Source: Burkholderiaceae bacterium
GTDB lineage: Bacteria > Pseudomonadota > Gammaproteobacteria > Burkholderiales > Burkholderiaceae_C
Reading direction: 5' to 3'
DNA length: 64,000 nt
Assembly (NCBI GenBank): GCA_017992055.1
Contig: JAGOPK010000004.1
Span: 1 to 64,000, forward strand
Shown: positions 59,539 to 64,000 of the stretch, piece by piece
Position numbering within the stretch: position 1 is the first letter of the stretch
How the letters are laid out: the number at the start of each line of letters is the position of its first letter
Position numbers and translations under genes: made by a program
Notes under the pieces: generated by a model
Databases searched by the model: none
What the model was told of the DNA's origin: nothing
The model's input: only the letters and a program-made list of their open reading frames with translations

Positions 59539-60303
59539 TTATCGTGAGCGGGGGGCGGCCACCGGCGTGCCGGCCGGCGTGAACAGGCTGCGCACATGCA
59601 GCACGGCATCGTCCAGGTGATGGCCCAGGGCCTGGCGCACCGCGGCCACGTCGCGCCGCTGCAGCGCGGCGGCAATCGGCCGGTGCGTCTCGGCCAGGCT
59701 GGCCGGATCGCCATAGCTGTCCTCGCTGAGGGCCAGGAACAGCCGCACCTCGGTGTTCATGTTGGCAAACAGGCGCAGCAGATAGGCATTGCCCGACAGC
59801 GCGCAGATCTGCTGGTGGAAGGCCAGGTCGGTGGCCACGCGCTGGGCCTGGCCCATGCGCGGCGTGTCGCGCACCATCGCATCCACCTGGTCCATCAGTG
59901 CCGCCAGCTGGGCATCGCTGGCCGCCTGGCAGGCCAGCTCGGCTGCCATCAGCTCCAGCGTGCGCCGCACCTGGTAGAGGTCGTTGACCTGGGCCAGCGT
60001 GATGTCGCGCACCGTGAAGCCATGGCGCGGCCGCGACACCAGCAGGCCCAGGCTTTCCAGCCGGCGCGCCGCTTCGCGCACCGGCGCGCGGCTGACGCCC
60101 ATCTGCCGTGCCAGCTCGGCCTCGACGATGCGCTCGCCGGGGGCTATGCGCCCGGCCAGGATGGCCTGCTGCAGCTGGGCCTCGACCACGCCCACCAGGT
60201 CGGGCACGCTGATCGACGAGAAGGTGCTGCCGGTGTCGCCGAAGGCATCGTCGGGTTCCGGCGCCGGCAGCGGCGCTGGGGGGCGGGGCGGAATGGAGGC
60301 CAT
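59539..60303 (-). CDS. GntR/FadR family transcriptional regulator
   Basis: 254 residues. N-terminal GntR wHTH (VEAELARQMGVSRAPVREAARRLESLGLL) and C-terminal FCD domain with the metal-binding pattern (RRTLELMAAELA, DLAFHQQI, HRPIAAALQ). FCD regulators sense small carboxylates or amino acids and usually repress the adjacent operon; here that is the amine locus. ATG 60303 preferred; the open frame upstream covers the transporter gene. Confidence 0.92.
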   Translation of the reverse strand: MASIPPRPPAPLPAPEPDDAFGDTGSTFSSISVPDLVGVVEAQLQQAILAGRIAPGERIVEAELARQMGVSRAPVREAARRLESLGLLVSRPRHGFTVRDITLAQVNDLYQVRRTLELMAAELACQAASDAQLAALMDQVDAMVRDTPRMGQAQRVATDLAFHQQICALSGNAYLLRLFANMNTEVRLFLALSEDSYGDPASLAETHRPIAAALQRRDVAAVRQALGHHLDDAVLHVRSLFTPAGTPVAAPRSR

Positions 60304-60365
60304 GTCTCTGGGCTGCCTGGTCTTGTTGTGGTGGACGTTGAGAGCGGACGTGGCGAGGATAGGCT

Positions 60366-61274
60366 TCAGCGTGCCGGGGCGGCCGTGGCGCGGCGCGCCA
60401 GCCACAGGCCGGCGGCCATGATCAGGCCGATGCCGGCCAGGGCCAGCGCATCGGGCGGGCGCTGGAACCAGAAGCTGCTGATCAGCACCGCCAGCAGCAG
60501 CTGCACATAGTTCAGCGGCGCCAGCGTGGCCAGGCCGACGCGGCGGAAGGCGGCCAGCAGCATCAGCTGGGCCGCGCCGCTGACCGCGCCGCCGGCCAGC
60601 AGCAGCAACAGCTGCGGCCAGTCCGGCAACGGCGGCGGCGGTGCCAGCAGCGCCGGCACATGGGTGATGACCAGGCACACCAGGGCCATGTAGGCAAACT
60701 GCACCGGCGCCGGCACACGGCCCGACAGCCGCCGCGTCAGCACCTGGAACAGCGCATAGCACACGGCGGCCACAGCCATCAGCAGCGTGCCGGCCAGCGG
60801 CAGGCTGCCGCCGGGGCGCACGATCAGCAGCATGCCGGCAAAGCCCGCCAGCACCGCCGCCCACTGGCTGCGGCCCACGCGCTCGCCCAGCAGCCAGGGC
60901 GACAGCGCCACCATCACCAGCGGCGCTGTGAAGTAGATCGCCGTGGCCTCGGCCAGCGGCATGCTGACCAGGGCGGTCATGAAGCAGGTGGCGACGATGC
61001 CCAGCAGCACGCTGCGCGCCAGCAGCAGGCGCTGGTGCGGCTGTCGCCACAGCGCCCATTCGCCCGGCCGGCCCGCGCCGACATGGCTGGCCAGCAGCAC
61101 CAAGGCCATCAGCGTGACGGCGATGTAGCGCGTGAGGTTGACCACGGTGGGCGCATACAGCGCCACCATGGCCTTGGCAAAGGCGTCGTAGCAGGCAAAG
61201 GCCAGCAGCGCGCCGAGGAACAGGGCAATGCCCTGGGCCTGCTGGCGCTGCGGCGCAACGGCGGTGCCGGCCAT
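60366..61274 (-). CDS. EamA/DMT superfamily transporter
   Basis: 302 residues, about ten membrane helices arranged as two EamA halves (FLGALLAFACYDAFAKAMVALY... and LLMAVAAVCYALFQVLTRRL). Probably exports or imports an amino acid or amine. Its ATG shares one base with the stop of the upstream amidohydrolase, so it belongs to that operon. Confidence 0.9.
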   Translation of the reverse strand: MAGTAVAPQRQQAQGIALFLGALLAFACYDAFAKAMVALYAPTVVNLTRYIAVTLMALVLLASHVGAGRPGEWALWRQPHQRLLLARSVLLGIVATCFMTALVSMPLAEATAIYFTAPLVMVALSPWLLGERVGRSQWAAVLAGFAGMLLIVRPGGSLPLAGTLLMAVAAVCYALFQVLTRRLSGRVPAPVQFAYMALVCLVITHVPALLAPPPPLPDWPQLLLLLAGGAVSGAAQLMLLAAFRRVGLATLAPLNYVQLLLAVLISSFWFQRPPDALALAGIGLIMAAGLWLARRATAAPAR

Positions 61275-62332
61275 CAGCCGCGCAGCCCCTGCAGAAAGGC
61301 CTGCAGGCCCGGCCCCAGGGCCGACACCAGATAGCCGCCCTCCTGCACGACCACCAGGGGCAGGCCCAGCGCGCGCAGGCGCTCGCCGACGCTGCGGTAG
61401 GCATCGAAGTCCAGCCGCAGCACGCTGATCGGATCGTCCTTGAAGCTGTCGAAGCCCAGCGCCAGCACCAGGGCCTGCGGCCGGTGCTCACGCAACGCGG
61501 CAAAGGCCTGGTCGAGTGCGGCCTCGAAGGCCGGGCGGGTGCTGCCATGGGCCAGCGGCAGGTTCAGGTTGGCGCCTTCGCCGGCGCCGTGGCCACGCTC
61601 GGCCGCACGTCCGGTGTAGAACGGAAAGTAGTGGTCGGTGTCGGCATGGGTGCTGACCGTCAGCACCTCGGGCCGGCCGTAGAAGATCTGCTGCGTGCCG
61701 TCGCCGTGGTGGGCGTCCACGTCTAGCACCGCCACGCGGCCGTAGTGAGCCTGCAGCCGCGCCGCGGCCACGGCGCTGTTGTTGACATAGCAGAAGCCGG
61801 TGGCGCGGTCGCGGTGCGCATGGTGGCCCGAGGGCCGGCACAGCGCATAGGCCTGGCCCGCGCCGCCGATCACCGCATCGGCCGCCGCCGCCGCGCTGTG
61901 GGCCGAGCGCAGCACCGAGCGCCAGGTGTGCGGGCCGATGGGACAGGACAGGTCGCCCAGGTACCAGCCGGTCTGCGCCACCAGCGACGGCGAGGGACAG
62001 GGCGGCCGCTCCAGCCCGATCTGGCCGCTGAAGTAGGGCGCCAGGTTGGGCAGCACCTCGGGGCCGGGCTGCACGCCGGGCAGCAGCTGCGGCAGGGTCT
62101 GCCAGCGCTCCCAGGCGGTCTGCAGATAGTCCAGATAGCCGGCGCTGTGCACCGCCTCCAGCGGCGCGCGGCCCAGTTCGGGCGGCAGCTGCACGGCCAC
62201 GCCGCTGGCGGTGAGCGCGCCGCGCAGCGCATCGGCACGGTCGGGCAGGTCGGTGGGCTTGTGCAGCCGGCCCAGGCGCATGAACTGCTGCGGATCGTGC
62301 AGCAGCTGGTCGGGACAGAAGAAGGCCTGCAT
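61274..62332 (-). CDS. Acetylpolyamine amidohydrolase paralogue (HDAC superfamily)
   Basis: 352 residues. Same fold and motifs as the neighbouring HDAC-like gene: CRPSGHHAHRDRATGFCYVNN, DVDAHHGDGTQQIFYG, ALGFDSFKDDP and QEGGYLVS. Asp replaces Asn in HHGDGTQ. 11 nt after the downstream-encoded aminotransferase stop. Two such enzymes in one locus suggest distinct acetylated amine substrates. Confidence 0.9.
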   Translation of the reverse strand: MQAFFCPDQLLHDPQQFMRLGRLHKPTDLPDRADALRGALTASGVAVQLPPELGRAPLEAVHSAGYLDYLQTAWERWQTLPQLLPGVQPGPEVLPNLAPYFSGQIGLERPPCPSPSLVAQTGWYLGDLSCPIGPHTWRSVLRSAHSAAAAADAVIGGAGQAYALCRPSGHHAHRDRATGFCYVNNSAVAAARLQAHYGRVAVLDVDAHHGDGTQQIFYGRPEVLTVSTHADTDHYFPFYTGRAAERGHGAGEGANLNLPLAHGSTRPAFEAALDQAFAALREHRPQALVLALGFDSFKDDPISVLRLDFDAYRSVGERLRALGLPLVVVQEGGYLVSALGPGLQAFLQGLRG

Positions 62333-62342
62333 CACGCCGCCC

Positions 62343-63713
62343 TCACGCCGCCTGCTGGGACTCGAAGCGCTGGAAGCTGCGCTGCAGGCGCTGGAACAGT
62401 TCATCCAGCTGGGCCTCGCTGATGATCAGCGGCGGGCACAGCGCCACGGTGTCGCCCATGGCGCGCACGATCACGCCGTCTTCCAGCGCCAGCTGGGCAA
62501 AGCGTGCGCCGGCCTTGGCCGCGGGCGGGAAGGGCGTGCCGCTGGCCTTGTCGGCCACCAGCTCCAGCGCGCCGATCAGGCCCACGCCGCGGGCCTCGCC
62601 GACGCTGGCATGCTCGCCCAGGCGGCGCAGGCCGGCCTGGAACTGCGGCGTCAGCGCCTGCACGCGCGCGACGATGGCCTCGTCCTCGTAGACCTGCAGC
62701 GTGGCCAGGGCCACGGCCGCGGCCACCGGATGGCCTGAGTAGGTGTAGCCATGGCCGAAGGTGCCGATGCGGCCGCTGTTGCGCGCCACGGCCTCGTGGA
62801 TGCGCTCGTTGATCATCACCGCCGAGATCGGCACATAGCCCGAGGACAAGGCCTTGGCGCAGGTCAGGATGTCGGGCTGCAGGCCGAAGCTCTGGCTGCC
62901 CCACATCTGACCGGTGCGGCCGAAGCCGCAGATCACCTCGTCGGCGATCAGCAGCACCTCGTGCTTTTTCAGCACGGCCTGGATCTTCTCGAAATAGGTC
63001 GGCGGCGGCACCACCACGCCGCCGGCGCCCTGCACCGGCTCGGCGATGAAGGCGGCCACGGTGTCGGGGCCTTCGGCCTGGATGCGCGCATCCAGCTGCT
63101 CGGCCAGGCGGGTGGCAAAGGCCTCCGGCGATTCACCGGGCTGGGCGCCGCGGTAATGGTGCGGGCAGTCGACGTGCAGCATGCGCGGCAGCGGCAGGTC
63201 GAAGTCGGTGTGGTTGGCCGCCAGGCCCGACAGCGAGGCCGCGGCCACGGTCACGCCGTGGTAGCCGCGCTGGCGGGCGATGATCTTCTTCTTCTCCGGC
63301 TTGCCGATGGCGTTGTGGTAATACCAGACCAGCTTGACCGCGCTGTCGTTGGCCTCGGAGCCCGAGTTGGCGAAGAACACCCGGGCCATCGGCACCGGCG
63401 CGATGGCCTTCAGCCTGGCCGCCAGCTGGGCCACGGCCGGGTTCGAGCGGTGGTTGAAGGTGTGGTAGTAAGGCAGCGTGCGCAGGGCCTGGCAGCCGGC
63501 TTCCACCAGCCTGGGGTGGCTGAAGCCCAGCGACGCGCACCACAGGCCCGACATGGCCTCGATGTAGCGCTGTCCACGGTCGTCTTCCACATGGATGCCA
63601 TCGCCACGCACCACCACCAGCGGGCCCTGCTCGGCATGGGCGGCGGCATTGGTGAACGGGTGCAGGTGGGCCTGGATGTCGAGCTGGTGCAGGTCTGCGG
63701 AAGCGAGGGACAT
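62343..63713 (-). CDS. Class III (omega) aminotransferase, polyamine type
   Basis: 456 residues. GSEANDSAVKLVWYY, RQRGYHGVT, IADEVICGFGRTG and the PLP lysine in CAKALSSGYVP are present. Resembles putrescine/beta-alanine:pyruvate aminotransferases (SpuC-like), which convert a terminal amine to an aldehyde. Encoded upstream of the amidohydrolase and of the same operon. SD-like sequence precedes ATG 63713. Confidence 0.92.
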   Translation of the reverse strand: MSLASADLHQLDIQAHLHPFTNAAAHAEQGPLVVVRGDGIHVEDDRGQRYIEAMSGLWCASLGFSHPRLVEAGCQALRTLPYYHTFNHRSNPAVAQLAARLKAIAPVPMARVFFANSGSEANDSAVKLVWYYHNAIGKPEKKKIIARQRGYHGVTVAAASLSGLAANHTDFDLPLPRMLHVDCPHHYRGAQPGESPEAFATRLAEQLDARIQAEGPDTVAAFIAEPVQGAGGVVVPPPTYFEKIQAVLKKHEVLLIADEVICGFGRTGQMWGSQSFGLQPDILTCAKALSSGYVPISAVMINERIHEAVARNSGRIGTFGHGYTYSGHPVAAAVALATLQVYEDEAIVARVQALTPQFQAGLRRLGEHASVGEARGVGLIGALELVADKASGTPFPPAAKAGARFAQLALEDGVIVRAMGDTVALCPPLIISEAQLDELFQRLQRSFQRFESQQAA

Positions 63714-63731
63714 GGTGGGTTCCTTGGTCTT

Positions 63732-64000
63732 TCAGTAGCCGCGGCGGCGGTCGATGGCCACGTGGTCGGCGCGGCCGTCGCGCACCGCGGCCAGGTTGTG
63801 CAGGGTCTGGCGTGCGATCACCGCGGCCGGCGTGCGGGTGGCGATGTGCGGCGTGACGGTGATGCGTGCATGGGTCCAGAACGCATGCCCGGGCGGCAGC
63901 GGCTCGGTGCTGAAGGCATCCAGCGTGGCCGCGCCCAGCTGGCCCGAGTCGAGTGCGGCCAGCAGGTCGGCCTCGACCAGGTGGTCGCCACGGCCGACGT
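63732..64000 (-). CDS. D-2-hydroxyacid dehydrogenase, GhrA-like (C-terminal part, 5' end beyond window)
   Basis: Reverse translation from 64000 to the stop at 63732-63734 reads VGRGDHLVEADLLAALDSG, then LDAFSTEPLPPGHAFW, TVTPHIATRT and the end DRRRGY. These are the conserved C-terminal features of GhrA-type glyoxylate/hydroxypyruvate reductases (catalytic Glu/His region and the RGY end). The active-site His lies in TPHIA. N-terminal half is outside the window. 18 nt before the aminotransferase start, so likely in the same transcription unit. Confidence 0.85.
   Translation of the reverse strand, partial: VGRGDHLVEADLLAALDSGQLGAATLDAFSTEPLPPGHAFWTHARITVTPHIATRTPAAVIARQTLHNLAAVRDGRADHVAIDRRRGY

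Overview
The window is dense, very GC-rich DNA (roughly 70% by eye) with short intergenic gaps, many ATGA or 1-nt gene overlaps and frequent GTG starts. A Bug-type tripartite tricarboxylate receptor, a PrkA-YeaH-SpoVR operon, NirBD, many CoA-dependent catabolic enzymes and MarR/IclR/GntR regulators suggest a metabolically versatile betaproteobacterium, most likely Burkholderiales of the Rubrivivax/Leptothrix/Roseateles kind. That placement is inference from gene style and content, not from a marker gene. No rRNA, tRNA or CRISPR array was seen.

Layout. 1-4.3 kb: end of nirB, nirD, a tannase/feruloyl-esterase lipoprotein with a divergent MarR regulator, and a GDT1-type Mn exporter behind a yybP-ykoY riboswitch. 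4.3-6.3 kb: a lipoprotein with an Ig-like domain and a Cthe_2159-type beta-helix. 6.3-27 kb: catabolic and housekeeping genes, comprising acyl-CoA ligase + acyl-CoA dehydrogenase; a YtrA-type GntR + ABC transporter; MaoC-like hydratase; Bug receptor; FadH-like reductase + hydrolase; DbpA helicase; thiolase-SDR-SDR operon divergent from a PaaG-like hydratase/isomerase; a CAT-like acyltransferase; a YdcF protein; and an RlmN-family methyltransferase.

27.1-38.6 kb is a replicon-maintenance region. A Rep_3 (RepB-type) initiator and parAB are divergent around a 0.6-kb iteron-bearing gap, which I interpret as a replication origin. Two identical-core 23-bp palindromes, one inside parB and one just after it, look like parS centromeres. 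Two degenerate tyrosine recombinases follow; by eye each lacks catalytic residues that the other keeps. This suggests a chromid or megaplasmid, or a replicon fused into a chromosome. An acyl-CoA dehydrogenase paralogous to the one at 6.3 kb and a CaiB-type CoA transferase sit between the recombinases.

38.6-54.6 kb: MipA/OmpV outer-membrane protein; PaaI-like thioesterase divergent from a MarR-MFS operon with two perfect palindromes between them; a PAS-GGDEF-EAL protein; the prkA-yeaH-spoVR stress operon; a PanE-like reductase divergent from an IclR regulator; and a two-gene unit of a leaderless helical-repeat/trypsin-like protease plus a leaderless GH108 muramidase, the best candidate here for an undescribed system. 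54.7-64 kb: a minus-strand amine-catabolism locus with M20 deacylase, class III aminotransferase/phospholyase, hydroxylysine-kinase-like APH protein, two acetylpolyamine-amidohydrolase paralogues, GntR/FadR regulator, EamA transporter, polyamine-type aminotransferase and the end of a GhrA-like dehydrogenase.
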